The notes under the pieces: model-generated
What the model was told of the DNA's origin: nothing
The model's input: only the letters and a program-made list of their open reading frames with translations
Databases searched by the model: none
Shown here: positions 32,597 to 44,757 of the stretch, piece by piece
Layout of the letters: each line of letters opens with the position of its first letter
Position numbering within the stretch: position 1 is the stretch's first letter
Program-made: the position numbers and the translations under genes
Assembly: GCA_028571685.1 (NCBI GenBank)
Contig: CM053156.1
Location: 85,873,049-85,937,048 of the forward strand
DNA length: 64,000 bases
Reading direction: 5' to 3'
Source of the DNA: Heterohyrax brucei
Lineage: Eukaryota; Chordata; Mammalia; Hyracoidea; Procaviidae

Positions 32597-33030
32597 GTGA
32601 GTACTGAGAAGAGATGATATCTGACTCACAGGAAGGCCTAGCCATGCCCAAACCAGGAAGAGCACTCCAGGCAGAGGGGACAGCAGATAGAAAGGCCTTG
32701 TGGTAGGAATCGATGTGAGTCAAGCATGTAGCCAAGTGGAACTTGCAAAAAGGACACTTCACTTGAAGTTCTGAGGGCATTCTTATAACCCCCAGAGGCT
32801 GACCCCAGTTTGGATCCTGAGGGTACAGGGAGCAGATAGAACAAGTGGGCAGACAAGGGACTGCCTTTTTCACAGTTCTTCTGCTTGTTCTATGGCCCCC
32901 CACCCATCGAAGCAGCACGGTGTCTGGCCTGATGGATGCACTCTGAAACGCATTAATGAATGTCCCAGACGTATCCGGAAGTGGAGTGGAACAACCCTGC
33001 AGACCTGCAACCAGTACACAGCTCTGTGTT
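32597..33030. other. unique intergenic sequence
   Basis: Nothing recognised. The 236-codon minus frame over 32547-33257 crosses LTR and SINE sequence and has no domain. Confidence 0.45.
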
Positions 33031-33034
33031 AGGG

Positions 33035-33225
33035 TGCAGATACCCACCCTTGCGGAGTTCCTGGATGTCGGGTGGGCCCACGCAGAGAGAATTAGGAGAA
33101 AAGACCTGGCGATCTGCACCAGAGGGGTCACAGCCTTGAAAACCCCTTGATGTGCTGTTTTACTCTGCACACATGGGGCCCCAGGCGTCAGGGTGGGCTC
33201 AGTGACAACTGGCTTTTGGGTCATC
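33035..33225 (+). mobile_element. AfroSINE, long form, head-truncated
   Basis: AGGAGAAAAGACCTGGCGAT internal block; tail GGGCTCAGTGACAACTGGC. Confidence 0.55.
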
Positions 33226-34135
33226 AGCACCAGAAGGAGCAATGCCTCTGTGTGCACGGACAGGCCCTCTCTCAGGCCTCACTTGATTGCCATTAAGAGT
33301 CAGATTTCATCTCCGACTGTGTCATTTCTTCTCTTCTCTTTTTTTTTTTAAGGAAAAACATATGTCACCTGAAACTTTTTTTGACTTGACAATACCTAGA
33401 ATAATTAGATACATAAAGAACAATGGGGCACGGAGCGTTTCTAAGTATATTTTGAGCGGTGATTATCCGCCATCAGTGCCTTTCAGCTGTCATCAGGGCC
33501 CTTTGTGAAGCACTCGTCTGTTGGTAGAGAGAAAACTTTTTCGCTGTTCTCCTCCTAAGTAGCTGAGAACATTTTAAATCTCTGTATTGGCAAGTCACTC
33601 CAAAATAAAAGCACTCAGAACCTCTATTTTGAAAAGCCTGAACGGTGTCCATCAAAGCTGCCTGGGAAAAAATGCTCGCTCTCCTGTTCTCACTGGCAGT
33701 GTCAGCTCTGCTCTCATTTGACGGATGTGACAGACCTCAAGAAGACACCCTAGGAGACCTGCGTTCGATTGTCAAAAGTACAACAAAGAAAAGTCCAAAA
33801 AGTTTTTCTTTTCAAAGAATGTATTACTAGTCATCCGCATGAGCTGATTGATACGGGGCTGCCTGCTGAACGTGGTGAGCTCATCGTTCTCTCTCTCTCT
33901 CTAGGCACTGATAGAGACTGCGATGACATTTTCACCTTAAGGGACTCCTCGTAATTTCACCTGAAAGGACAAAAAAAAAAAAAAAAAACCCACAAGAAAC
34001 AAAAACAAAGGCCCAGATGACTCGGCTAAGCTGCACAAGTCCAATCCTGTTGTTAGGTGCCCTCTGCACAGCTCCAGCTCGCAGCGCCCTGGTGTTATAG
34101 GGTGAACCACGGCCTGGGCCTGGGCCAAGCCCACA
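33226..34135. other. mostly unique, AT-rich intergenic sequence
   Basis: Holds a T run near 33340, a CT run at 33889-33902 and an A run of about 18 at 33970. No gene recognised. Confidence 0.45.
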
Positions 34136-34275
34136 ACGACAGGTATGTTGGATCCCCTTGTTGCAGCTACCACGTCCATCTGTCTCCTTAAGGGTACCCC
34201 TCTTTTGCACTGATCCTCTGCTTTGCCAAGCATGATGAATGCTGGTCCTTCCTGACGACGTGTCTGAAGGAAGCA
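34136..34275 (-). mobile_element. possible RTE-type LINE fragment
   Basis: TTGTTGCAGCTACCACGTCC, CTCCTTAAGGGTACCCCTC and TTTGCCAAGCATGATGAATG follow an order I associate with antisense RTE/BovB elements in afrotherians; the first two words recur weakly near 4105. Confidence 0.35.
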
Positions 34276-34794
34276 AAACTAAGGTGGTGTGGGGACCAGG
34301 TGACATTTCCTTCTGGTATACACGAACTGGCCAGCAATAGGCCTGACTTGGTGCCACTAACAACAACTGCACAGTGCCTGGAGCAGAACCTGACCTTGGT
34401 GTCAGGGGTGAGAATCCTGCAACAACACGGGCCACCCTCACCTGGAGACCTCTGCCCTCCCAGGCAACGAGGCATGGTATAAAAGGGCAGATCACCCAAG
34501 AAGGAAGGTGCGCGGAGGCTTACTTGCTCTCAGTGACTAATCTGTAGTGCCTGACTCCTCCTGTCTTCTCAGCAACCAAACGTGGTGGAATCCACGTGAA
34601 ACTGCGCACTCCAGATAGGTAAGCAAACATGCTTAAGACCACTGTGTGTACCTCGCTTATTGTAAACCTGTGGGTACTCCGCTGACTGATTACACTGCCC
34701 ATAGGTGTGAGGGCGCAATCAGGAAGTCTCCATTCATACATCCTCTTTGCCCAGAAGTGGGGCCCAGATGGGTGAAGTCCCTGGGCACATTGGG
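34276..34794. other. unique intergenic sequence
   Basis: Nothing recognised. Confidence 0.4.
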
Positions 34795-35005
34795 GATACG
34801 GCTAAATCCATTGCCATCCAGATGGTTCCGACTTGTGTTGACCCCACAGGACAGAGTAGAACTGCACACGGGGTTTCCAAGGCTGTCCTCTTTATGGAAG
34901 CACATTGCCATATCTTTTCTCTCTCAAAGCCATGGATGGATTCCAATTGCCAGCCTTGGGGTTGGTAGCCAGCCCCGCACGTAAGCACTAGGTCACTGGA
35001 GCTTC
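34795..35005 (-). mobile_element. AfroSINE, long form
   Basis: GCTGTCCTCTTTATGGAAGC internal block; tail CATTGCCATCCAGATGGTTC. Confidence 0.75.
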
Positions 35006-36090
35006 TTGGTTAGGCCGCTCATGGGGCAGCGTCTATATGGAGGAACCGCCTAAGTGGCTGCCACGGCACCTCTCACCAGGCTGACATCAATTTCCAAAGT
35101 TCCTGTTAGTCAACCACGAGGCATCCATTGAAGAGGTTCAATAGGAATTAGGTACCCGGGCTGAGAGGAGCTGGGTGCTGTTAGTGCTAAATGAAAAAAA
35201 GGTATTTCCATCAGTTCGAAAATCAGAATGAGTCAGGCCACATGGGAAAGGAACTTACCATTTATCAAAGCTGTCCAGACACCCCACAGCACCCTCCAGT
35301 AGTGTTTGCTAACCTTCACGGGGAACTGCTGTGTCCTGCCAATAGGAGCTCGCTCCATGGTGACTCGTGGGACTGGGAGAATGACTCAGGCCCTTTGGCG
35401 TACCCGTTTTATGGAGCATGCATGCGTTTCGTGGCCTGTGATGCCTGTTCGCAATCACTGGAATGCACAAGGGGCTTCCGGAAAAGGAAGCAATGCCAGT
35501 CTGCAAAGAGCCTCTTGGGGGTGACTTCGGATTGGCCCAGCACCAGCAGTTAAGTTCACAGGGGGGGTGGTTAGTCAAGGGGAAGGCCAGTGTCAGGGGG
35601 AAAACTGCGTAGTTCCATAAACTCAGGTAAACTCAGCTCACGAAAAAGAGAGGGAAGAAGTGTAGACAGGGGAGCGCGTGGAGGAAGTCAGCGGACACCT
35701 GTGGTGAACACCACCAGTCCTCTCCGGCTGGAGATCCACCAAGTTGAGCATGCATTTGGGGGGTGCATTTGTTGCCCACACAATGCACGTAGCCCGTGGC
35801 CACCGGCAGCCTTCCAGGGGTCAGCCTGTGGCCACGCAGGGCTTGCCGTCTCAGCTGGGTTGGCTCAGCCAGCATGTGCTGAGCGTTTACCATGTGCTGG
35901 GCATGATTTCAGGTCTGTAAGATGCTGACGTGAGGCAGGTCACAGTCGCTTTGATGGCTACAACTCTGGCTTCTGCTTTTTTGAACCTCGCCCCCATGCC
36001 GAGCCCCCCATGGGAGCCAGCTGTTAAATAAACGCGCACCCTTAAAGAACTGTGCTTAAAAAAATTCCTTCCAGCACTCTCGACTGTTTG
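35006..36090. other. mostly unique intergenic sequence
   Basis: A possible MIR/L2-like 3' piece at 35868-35925 (GTGCTGAGCGTTTACCATG). Nothing else recognised. Confidence 0.4.
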
Positions 36091-36091
36091 C

Positions 36092-36235
36092 TCAGTCGCT
36101 GTTAGATGCTGTGAAGCCAGCCCCACTCCTGATGACTCAGTTCGGTGAGCAGGGTTCTTATCAGCTAATTTTCAGCAGTAGGTTGCCAGCCCTTTCTTCC
36201 TAGTCCTTCTCAGTCTGGAAGCCCCTCATTGCTTT
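36092..36235 (-). mobile_element. tRNA-Gly-type SINE fragment
   Basis: TAGTCCTTCTCAGTCTGGAAG and GCCAGCCCTTTCTTCC match the reverse sense of the copy at 57085. Confidence 0.5.
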
Positions 36236-36484
36236 CCAGCTCCCCTGCCACCAGCCTGACACTGGAGAGGGAGCCTCAGAGGGCTGGTGAGCTGAGCCGA
36301 GCCTGCAGCCTGGCGGGGCCTGGCTGTGCCAGCTTGGGCATGCCCCAGGGCACCGTCCCAGCCTCCTCACACCAGAGACGGGCGCTGCGAACCCTCAGGA
36401 CCCTTGAGGCAGAAGAACTAGAGAATGAGATGGAATCCAACTTGACTGAAAAGTTAAGCAGGGCAGAATCTGCCACCCAGGAAA

Positions 36485-36650
36485 GGAGCCCTGGCTGACA
36501 CGGTGGTTAAGAGCTCTGTTGCTAAATGAAAGGTTGACAGTTTGAATCCACCTGGTGGCTCTTCAGAAGGAAGACTGTTGATCTACTTTTGTACATATGA
36601 CAGCCAAGGAAATCCAGTGGGGCGGTTCTGTCACACAGGGTCAGCACTGC
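36485..36650 (+). mobile_element. AfroSINE, long form
   Basis: GAGCCCTGGCTGACACGGTGG head; internal GAAGGAAGACTGTTGATC; tail cut near 36650. Confidence 0.7.
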
Positions 36651-36954
36651 AGTACCCAATAAGAACACCACGTACGAGAAGGTGCAGAGCCCCCGACCAT
36701 ACCCCACCATACCACTTCTCGTTTTCCTGCCGGAATTGCCGACCCATGGAAAAGACAAAGGCTCCCCTGTTGGCTCTGGCTTGTGTTTCCCCACAGCCAG
36801 CGAAAATGTCTCATCCCCTCGACAACTTCACTCGTGCCTTCAATATCCCGGACACCAACAGTGGAAGCTCTTTTCCTCCCTCCCTGTTTGTCTTGCATCT
36901 CCAGGACCATGTAGGCTATTCTGGGAAAGGGAGGTATGGGTCATCATCTTTCAT

Positions 36955-37400
36955 CATTATTATAATTCTTACTTCATTTATTGTTGTCGTTGAAAATATA
37001 CACAGCTGAACATAGACCAACTTGACAGTCTGTACATGCGCATTTTGGTGACAGACGTGACGTTCTTCAAGTTGTGTAGCCACCCTCACCCTCCCTCCTC
37101 TGAGTTGTTTCTCCCCTATTAGCATCAGTGCACTGCCCCCAATGGTCCTATCTAACCTTTTGGGTAGCTGCAGCCACTTTGATCCTATGCAGACAATTCT
37201 TAAAAGACCGTAATGCTCAAGGCTGACCCTTTTTACTAGTTCAGCTAAACTATTGTTCTGTTTTAAGAAGACTGCAGGGGCTATTTTTGGCTTAAGGTTT
37301 AAAGATGATCTTAGGGCAGTAGTTTCAAGGGTTCATCCAGCCTCTGTGCTTCCAGAAAGTCTGGATTCCCTGAGAATTTTAAGTTGGGTCGGCATCTTTT
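36955..37400 (-). mobile_element. repeat family A
   Basis: TTGTTGTCGTTGAAAATATAC, GTTGTTTCTCCCCTATTAGC and TTCATCCAGCCTCTGTGC in the same order as at 24885. Confidence 0.55.
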
Positions 37401-38504
37401 CTCTCTCAGCTTCTGTGGTCATTTTATAAAAATGTATTTATTTATTTTTTTCTGTATGTGTGAAGACTGACTATCCTCTGTGCCAGGACATGAGAACAGC
37501 AGTCCTGTGGGTCTCAGGTTTTCAGAATATTTCAGTGTAGACACATTTCAGGTTTCTACAGGTAAGTTCGATGTCCTGGTCTCTGTCAAGACATGCTTTG
37601 CAGGGTCCCCACCCTGGGTGATCTGTCACCAAATCTTGGTGATGTGAACCCCACCACTCCCACCTCCTTGGAAGAGGAGATGCAAGTTAGACTCTCTGAG
37701 TTTGAGAAATTATCCCAGCATGGACCAGAAAAGAGTTTTTATTCTGAGCTTCACTATTACCATGGTGGGAAGAACAATTTGCATAGTTACCAGGAGCTCT
37801 GGGAAGGGTCTCACTTAGTTTCCAGGCAATTATCGTTATTTCCAATAGAGTTAACTGCTCCACAAAGTGATCCATTTTCTCGCCCCAGAATGAGCGTTGG
37901 ATTGTTTTTGTGGTTAATATGCAATTAGTTCTTTCTGCTGCTGTTTCTCCTGGTGCTGCTGCCTTTTCTCAGTGAGTTTGGAGTGATGTTCAGCCATGTA
38001 TTTGTTCTTGTTTTGTTTGCTTTAAATTCTCAGAAGACAGATGTTCTCATCCCTGGCACTTTAAGTCAGAAAGGTTATGTTAGTTTAAAGATCAGGAAAC
38101 CAAGACACCAGAGGACAAAGAAGTCTCTCCCCAGGGCTTTGTCTGTGATGGGCAGTATCAGCATGGGCCCATCCATCCCTCCGCTGATTGGCATGTCTGT
38201 GGGTCTAGAGACCCTTTTGAGACGGCATGGACGTTTTACATGCCCTGATGGAGCCATGTGGTGCCACTACTGCCATCAGTTGGAAAAGCCAGATACAGAC
38301 AAAGGCCCAGAACAAGTGGCAATAGCAGAAGATGAGGGTTTCAGAAAAAATCCAAAGATTCTGTTTCTGCAACATGCAAAAGGAAGACAAGAGTTGAGGC
38401 AGCATCATAAAGTTAGAGCAAACCTGGGCTTTGAATTGTGTTGCATCTTATGTGATTCATTGTCCTTTTTCCTCTTAGCTAGTTGTCAGTGTTGTTGGTA
38501 GTCG
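37401..38504. other. unique intergenic sequence
   Basis: No repeat or gene recognised. The 182-codon plus frame at 37953-38501 has no domain or splice framing. Confidence 0.45.
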
Positions 38505-38815
38505 TTGCGTTGAGTTGGCACCCACTTAGGGAGACCCTGGATATAAGAGAATGACACACTGCCTGGTCCTGTGCTATCTTCACTACTATGTGTCTTCCAG
38601 TACTGTGTCAGACAGTGTTCTGTGGGGATCTCTGACGTTGTCACAGCTAATTTTTTGGAAGTAGACCATCAGCCCTTTCTTCTTAGTCTGGAAATTCTGC
38701 TGACACCTGTCGCCCATGAGTGACCCTACTGGTACTTGGAATACTGGGGCAGAGAACACCATAGCAACACGCAAACCAATCACAATGCGACAGGTGGACC
38801 GATGGGTGCTGGGAT
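38505..38815 (-). mobile_element. tRNA-Gly-type SINE, diverged
   Basis: CACAGCTAATTTTTTGGAAGT, CAGCCCTTTCTTCTTAGTCTG and a head-side remnant match the order of the 57085 copy. Confidence 0.5.
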
Positions 38816-38837
38816 GCAGTTAGGACCTAGGCCACTG

Positions 38838-39525
38838 TCTTAGGCTGGGTTTTCTAGGGAAACAAAACCAGTAACACATGTAGGTACAAGGAAAGATTTA
38901 TAATATATAGATAGATAGATACAGATATAGGAAACAGCTCACGTAATCACAGAAGCTGACTGTCCCAAGCTCTGGCACAAGCCTCACGTGGCCACAGAAG
39001 CTGAGGAACCCAAAGTCAGCAAGTCAGAGGCCAGAGTTCTAGATCACCGGTTGTGTAGGTCAGTGGATCCCAAGCTGGTGGCGAGATGAAGCGACAGAGG
39101 CTGGTGAACCCAGGATCGGCAGGTCAGGGAGCAGGACTCTCAAGTGCTGACTGTAAGGACTGATGAGTCCAACAGCTGCTAGTTCAAGTCCCGGAACCAG
39201 ATGCTGGAAGACGAGAGCAGGAGTTCCTGGCCACATGAGCGACCAGCCGCCGAAGTAAAAGGTCGTGAGATGAGAGCCGAGGGGCAGGGAGCCACCACAA
39301 ACCCCACCCTGCCACTTAATACAGCAGCGAAATATGTAGTAGTTAAGTTGACCTAATCCTGACCACCACAGCCACCTAACTTGTTCCTTCAAACACCCTT
39401 TGTAATCTCTCTGTGTGTCACCCAAACAAGGATCTCCAAGCCTCCAGCAAGAACAGAGACTTAGCAAACACAATGTCACAGTCATCCAAATCAGATAAAG
39501 GGGGAATAAGCAAAAACTAAACCCC
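38838..39525 (-). mobile_element. fossil LTR-like repeat, first of two neighbours
   Basis: Begins TGTCTTAGGCTGGGTTTTC. A block of AAGCTGAGGAACCCAAAG, GGCAGGTCAGGGAGCAGG and similar words is shared with the repeat at 39620. Likely an old LTR of ERVL type; orientation inferred from the family start seen in reverse. Confidence 0.4.
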
Positions 39526-39619
39526 ACCCAACCCGTTGTGGACTCTGGAGTCCACAGCAGCGAATGTGTACAGTGATTAGACAGCTGTCATCTGTCAGTT
39601 CGTCTTACTGTGCTATATT

Positions 39620-40085
39620 GGTCACACCAAATGTTTTAGGCTTGGATCTCTAATGAAGTAAAACCAGAGAAATGTATCTGTATAATTTTTTTTTAATTTC
39701 AAGGAAATGTTCCACACAGTTGTAGAAGCTGTCCCAAGTTCATGGATCAGGCATCAGCCTGGAGGCTGCTGCAGACTCAGGCAGCCAAGGGGTCAGAGGA
39801 ACCCAAGATTGGCAGGTCAGGTGGCAGGCGACTGGCTAACATCGACAAATATCATGATCAGTAGGCAATACAGTCAGCTGCTGGCTCGAGCACCAAGCAC
39901 TGGAAGTGAGATGATGATGGGCTGGATGCAGGATCCATGGTAAGCAAAAGCCGGTGAGCTTTGCCAGAACACCTGGGTATATGAGATGTGGGCCACACCC
40001 GCAAGGAAATTCCCCTTAAAATTCCCCTCACATCAGATCACATCATGTAGGTAGCTACATCATTATGCAACTCCCATTACATAAC
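39620..40085 (-). mobile_element. fossil LTR-like repeat, second of two neighbours
   Basis: Same order of words as the preceding repeat (AGAGGAACCCAAGATTGG, GGCAGGTCAGGTGGCAGG), shorter and more diverged, in the same direction about 95 bases away. Confidence 0.4.
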
Positions 40086-40087
40086 TG

Positions 40088-40250
40088 GGAAACCCTGGTG
40101 ACATAGTGCTATGGCTGCTAACCAAAAGGTCAGCAGTTTGAATCCACCAGGTGCTCCTTGGAAACTCTGTGGGGCAGTTGTACTCTGTCCTATAGGGTTG
40201 CTACGAGTTGGAATCAACTCAACGACAGTGGGTTTAGTTTTATGGTTTTT
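40088..40250 (+). mobile_element. AfroSINE short form, well kept
   Basis: GGAAACCCTGGTGACATAGTG to GACAGTGGGTTTAGTTTTATGG. Confidence 0.92.
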
Positions 40251-40334
40251 TTTCTATCTAGGATCAAACTGATGACAGCAACCTGAAAGGATAGGTAGGA
40301 AACTTGGGGGGCTGTGAGTTCATGTACCCAGGGG

Positions 40335-40480
40335 AGGATCAGCTGGCAGTGGAGGGTGAGACAGGTTGTACAACTTGAAGAATGTCATCAGTCACTGAAC
40401 TGTACATGTAGAAACTGTTGAATTGGTGAGGTTCAGCTGTGTGCATTCTCAACAGGAACAAAATGCAGTGACACAAGTCA
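40335..40480 (+). mobile_element. 3' end of repeat family A
   Basis: GAATGTCATCAGTCACTGAAC, GAAACTGTTGAATTGGTGAGG and GTGTGCATTCTCAACAGG give the family's 3' terminus. Confidence 0.5.
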
Positions 40481-41060
40481 GCTTGAAGGTCAGGGAGTGT
40501 GGTTATCTCCCACAGTCCAGAGTAGCACAGCAGCTCTGGAACCTGGGTGTCCTGACTCGAGGGCAACTCCCCTGCTCTGTCCTGTGTTGTAATCTCTCCA
40601 TCAGCTGCTGTCAGCAGCTGGAAGATGGTGAGGGTTGAAGGGCGAAGCCACTCCCAGAGATGGAAGCCGACTGACTGAGGGACCACAGATGGGTGTCATG
40701 CTGTCCCATCGTATCAGCAAGGCTGGGGCTCCCTCAGGCTACTTCATAAAGCTGGTGAAGAAATCTCTCAAGAAAACTGATAAGACTTTATGGCCTCACT
40801 GTTGCCGTCAGCAAGGATTGAAATGGGAGGCATTCAGCTCTCTGAAAGCTTCTAATACCTGGGTAGCAGCATTTATTTAAAATTCTTGGGTGTCTAGCTT
40901 TGCAGCAAAAATCATCTTTTATTCACTGCACCCAGCACGGTGGCTTAGCACTAGATCCATTTGAATTTCTTCACCGGGAAAAACATATGCAAACAATCAA
41001 AATCACAGCTGTAATGATATAAACTGACCCCACCTCTTCAAACTAGTTGGATTATAGCAT
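40481..41060. other. unique intergenic sequence
   Basis: Nothing recognised. Confidence 0.4.
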
Positions 41061-41064
41061 TTTT

Positions 41065-41600
41065 AAAAAAATTTGTTTTAGTTGTGTATAGTGAAAGCAT
41101 ACAAGAGAGAACATGCATCCATTCATCAGTTTCCCTGTGTACAGTCTGATGACATTGGTTACATTCTTCACGTTCTGTCTCTCTCTAGCTCTCTCTAGCC
41201 GTAGCGTTTCACCACCACTGAGTTGGACTCCTCACCCCCTAACCTTCTCATCTGTGTTGTAGAGTCACTGTTGACAGTTTGATCTCATGGAGACAATTCT
41301 TCAAAGAAATAAAATTCTTGTGATGAAACTTCTGTACTTGTTTAGCTCAATAGCTGTTTAATGTCGACTTCAGGGGATCATTTTGGTTCATGGTTTGGAG
41401 ATTTTGTCAGAGCAACAGATGCTGGGGTTCCTCTAAGTCTCAGTAGGTCCAATAAGCCTGTATTCTCAGAATTTGAAATTCTGTGCCATGTTTTTCTCCC
41501 CTTTTGATCAGGATTCACCTACTGATTCCTTGGTCAAAACTTTCAGTAATGGTAGCCGGACACCATCCAGTTCCTCTGATCTCATGTAGGTGGTTAGACT
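41065..41600 (-). mobile_element. repeat family A, long copy
   Basis: TTAGTTGTGTATAGTGAAAGC at its 3' edge and GGTAGCCGGACACCATCCAG near its 5' end match the 24885 copy over the whole length. Confidence 0.55.
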
Positions 41601-42329
41601 TGGGCGAACTACATAATTTTTTAAAGACCCCATCAGTGACATGATCCCACAGCAACAAAACAGAAACTTGGCTCATTTGACTCTGTCAAATTGCCCTCTG
41701 GGCTGCAGAGATGTTGTGATCACCTCATAGATGCAGGACAGCTAAATATTTGCCCCTGACAAACACAATCAAGGTGGACGACCTGGATCGCTGGGCAGGA
41801 TCTTTGCACACTTGGACAGTGTTGTCCTTGCCTTGGAAACTTCCATTGTGGATCCACTCAGGTGTCAACTGAGCAGCAGCCCTGGCAGTGGAGACCCAGG
41901 GTTGACTCACGCACAAAACTTTGACCCCAAGACTAAAGGTTTACACTGTTGTTTTGTTTTGTTTTTGTTATGTTCTAGAAAACCACGGCACCTTATCTCC
42001 TCACCAGGTAGGAGCTATGGCCTTCTCAGGAACTCAGCTTTATGAGCAGAGGGGTATTTCCAAAGTCAGTCCCCTGGTTGGAAGGAACCCGTTCCTGGCA
42101 CCCCATTAGTGTGGAGGTCATGCTTTCCCAGTTAAGGATCTTCTCTTGTAAAATGGAGCACTTGCCCTCAGTAATCTTTAGTGGTTCCATCTTTATAGTG
42201 AAAGAATCAGTCGAGATTGGTGGATTTCCAACTTTCTCTGGCCGTGAACTCCCTGTACGGACAATCCAGTAAGGATTGTCTGTAGTATCAGGCTTTCAAT
42301 ATGGAGGCCTGACAAGTACAATGGAGCAA
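41601..42329. other. unique intergenic sequence
   Basis: A TTTTG-rich stretch lies at 41950-41970. No gene recognised. Confidence 0.4.
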
Positions 42330-42535
42330 CGGGAGTCCCTGGGTTGGGCAGACAGGTAAAGCATTCGGCAGCTAACCGAAGGTTAGAGGTTTCATTCCAC
42401 CAAGAGGTACTCGAAAGAAAGACCTGAAGATCTACTCCCCAAAATTCAGATTGGGTAAGCCTGTGGAACACAACACTTCTCTGATACACATGGGCTCCCC
42501 GAATCAGAATCAGCTCAACACCAACTGGTCTTCCA
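42330..42535 (+). mobile_element. AfroSINE, long form
   Basis: GGGAGTCCCTGGGTTGGGCAG head, GAAAGAAAGACCTGAAGATC block, CAGAATCAGCTCAACACC tail. Confidence 0.7.
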
Positions 42536-43115
42536 ATATGAGCAGCAAGTTCAAGCAGATGTGGAAGTCTCTGAGGACTTCTCCCTCATCCTTTCCCATC
42601 CACCTCTTTGAGGGGGTCCCAGAGGAATCCCCTAAAGTCCCTCAGAGCACAGTTTGGAAACCACTGATGTTAGATCTAGGTGACCTCAAGCACTCATATG
42701 CAGCTGGCCTTTGAAACTGCTGTTCTTTTCTTGGCCTCCACGTAACCAGGAAGCACAGAGCCTGTGTGTAGCCTTTGTGAAACACCGGCAAGGGGCTTAA
42801 CAGCCTAGAGGCAGCGTGGAAACAAGGGTGGGTCCTGCTGGGACTCAGAGGTGTGACCAGGCAGGGCTGGGGCAGGGAGCGGCTGTGTTCCCAGTGAAGG
42901 AAGGAAAACAAAGGCATGAACTTGAGGTGGGGCCACAAAGGAGCGTGCTGAGCACAGTGGTGTCATGAACCTGGCTGGGATGAGTATACAGTGGGTGCCC
43001 AGTGTGTGCATGACCACGTTCCTGGAGTAGAGAGACAGAAACAAAGGGCACCCCATTTGGAATATTTCTATGGAAATGTCCACAGCTTCTGGGTCAGTAC
43101 TTGTTGAACGAATGG
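42536..43115. other. unique intergenic sequence
   Basis: Nothing recognised. Confidence 0.4.
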
Positions 43116-43117
43116 AG

Positions 43118-43270
43118 GTGAATAGTCTCCCTGTGCCTCAGTTTCCTGATCTGTAAAGTGTGACAATAACAAAGATACTTAGGGAGAGTCGTGTAGAGCC
43201 ACCATTCCTGGCGTATGAAGAAAGTCTGATATTATTCATACTGCTATCTCCAGTGCTGGAGGCACAGCAG
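43118..43270 (+). mobile_element. MIR SINE
   Basis: CCTGTGCCTCAGTTTCCTGA and TCTGTAAAGTGTGACAATAA are the MIR 3' core. Confidence 0.8.
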
Positions 43271-43394
43271 ACGTTACACAAATGTATAAGCATGAGAATT
43301 CCTAGAGAAAATGAAACATCAGCAAATGGGACTCCAGACTTCTTTTTTTCAGCCTGTTTAAATATTTTCCATAAGGAAGGACAAAGCTGGTGTA

Positions 43395-43715
43395 GCCGTC
43401 ATTGTTAGCTGCGGCTGAGTCTCCCTCCTGCCGTATTCATGGTGATCCCATGCAAAATGGGATCAGATCTTTGTGATCCACAAGGTTTTCATTGGCTGAG
43501 TTTCAGATGGTGATTGCCAGGCCTTTCTACCTAGTCCGACTTAGTCTAGAAGCTCTGAGAAACTTATTCAGCATCCTAGCAACAGGCCAAACTCCACTGA
43601 CAGATGCGTGATGGCTGTGGGGGAAGTGTGTTGGCTGGGAACCGAACTTGGGTCTCCCACAAGGAAGACTGGTGGCCTACCACTTCACCACACCGGCCCT
43701 TGCTACAGGCTCGGG
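43395..43715 (-). mobile_element. tRNA-Gly-type SINE, near complete
   Basis: Reverse-sense copy: ATTCATGGTGATCCCATGC at its 3' side, CTACCTAGTCCGACTTAGTC in the body, and GGGAACCGAACTTGGGTCTC as the inverted B box, ending in an inverted head at 43690-43715. Confidence 0.65.
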
Positions 43716-43784
43716 GTGAAGAGCGAGACATACCCGATACTGGGGAGACCAGCATGGCTTGTCCAAGACGGGGTATAGAAGCTC

Positions 43785-43950
43785 CGTGAATCAAACTCAC
43801 TGCTGTTGAGTCAGTTCTGACTCATAGCTGACCCTACAGGACAGAGCAGAGCTGCCTCACCGAGTTTCCAGGGTGCGCCTGGTGGATTTGAACTGCTGAC
43901 CTTTTGATCAGCCGCTGTAGCACCTAACCACTGTGCCACCAAGGTTTGTG
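43785..43950 (-). mobile_element. AfroSINE short form
   Basis: CACTGCTGTTGAGTCAGTTC to CACTGTGCCACCAAGGTTTG. Confidence 0.92.
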
Positions 43951-44106
43951 GAAGCTCCACAGAGAAATCTAAACTCTCTGGGGGACTGAACTGTGGGATG
44001 ACAGCTGTGGGGACCACGGACTCAGGAAACATCTAGTTCAAGTGGTGTAATAAAGTCTACAAAGAAAATGTTCTGAATTTTTCTTTGGTGAGTAGCACCT
44101 GGTGTG

Positions 44107-44715
44107 TTAAAAGCTCGTGAGCGGCCATCTAAGATATTCCACGGTTCTCACCTCTTCGGGAGCACGTAGAAAACTAGAGCGACAAGGGAAAGATGAGTCC
44201 AAAGGACTAACGGACCACAACCACCACGCCCCCCACCAGGCTGAGCCAGCACATCTGGATGGTGCCCGGCTACCACCCCTGACGGTTCTGACAGGGGCCA
44301 CAACAGGGTCCTGGGCAGAGCTGGAGAAAAACGCACAACAAAACTTTAACTCACAAATAAAGATCAGACTTAGGGGTGTGACGGAGACCAGAGAAACCCT
44401 GCAAGTAGGGCTCCTGGACACCCTTAACCTCTGTAAAGAAGACACTCCTAAGGTTCACCCCTTAGCCAAAGACCAGACAGGCCGTAAAACCAAACAGGAC
44501 TGAGGTGACACTCCTACCCAGGGGCAGGGATTAGAAGGCGGGGTGGGGGTGGGGTGGGGGAGGGACAGGAAAACTGCAATAGGCAACCCAAGTTTGAGAA
44601 AGGAGAGTGTTGACATTTCATAGGGTTATTAACCAGGGCCGTAAAACAGTATATGTACTGTTGAATGAGAAGCTAGTTTGTTGTGTAAACTTTTATTTAA
44701 AGCACAATTAAAAAA
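44107..44715 (+). mobile_element. LINE-like repeat, subtype 2, longer copy
   Basis: Contains CTGGATGGTGCCCGGCTACCA, shared with family A, and ends GTGTAAACTTTTATTTAAAGC plus an A run. Shared 5' words and different 3' ends mark subtype 2. Confidence 0.55.
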
Positions 44716-44757
44716 AAAATCTTACCAACCATAAAGTGTGCAGGGACCCTCAGCGTT

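Noticed and set aside
32547-33257. 236-codon open frame on the minus strand
   Set aside because: Crosses an LTR edge and a SINE, has no recognisable domain, and no conserved splice sites were seen.
33932-34495. 187-codon open frame on the minus strand
   Set aside because: Ends in poly-Phe from an oligo(A) tract and partly covers a LINE-like fragment.
37953-38501. 182-codon plus-strand open frame
   Set aside because: No domain, no start context or splice framing, and the composition resembles the surrounding noncoding DNA.
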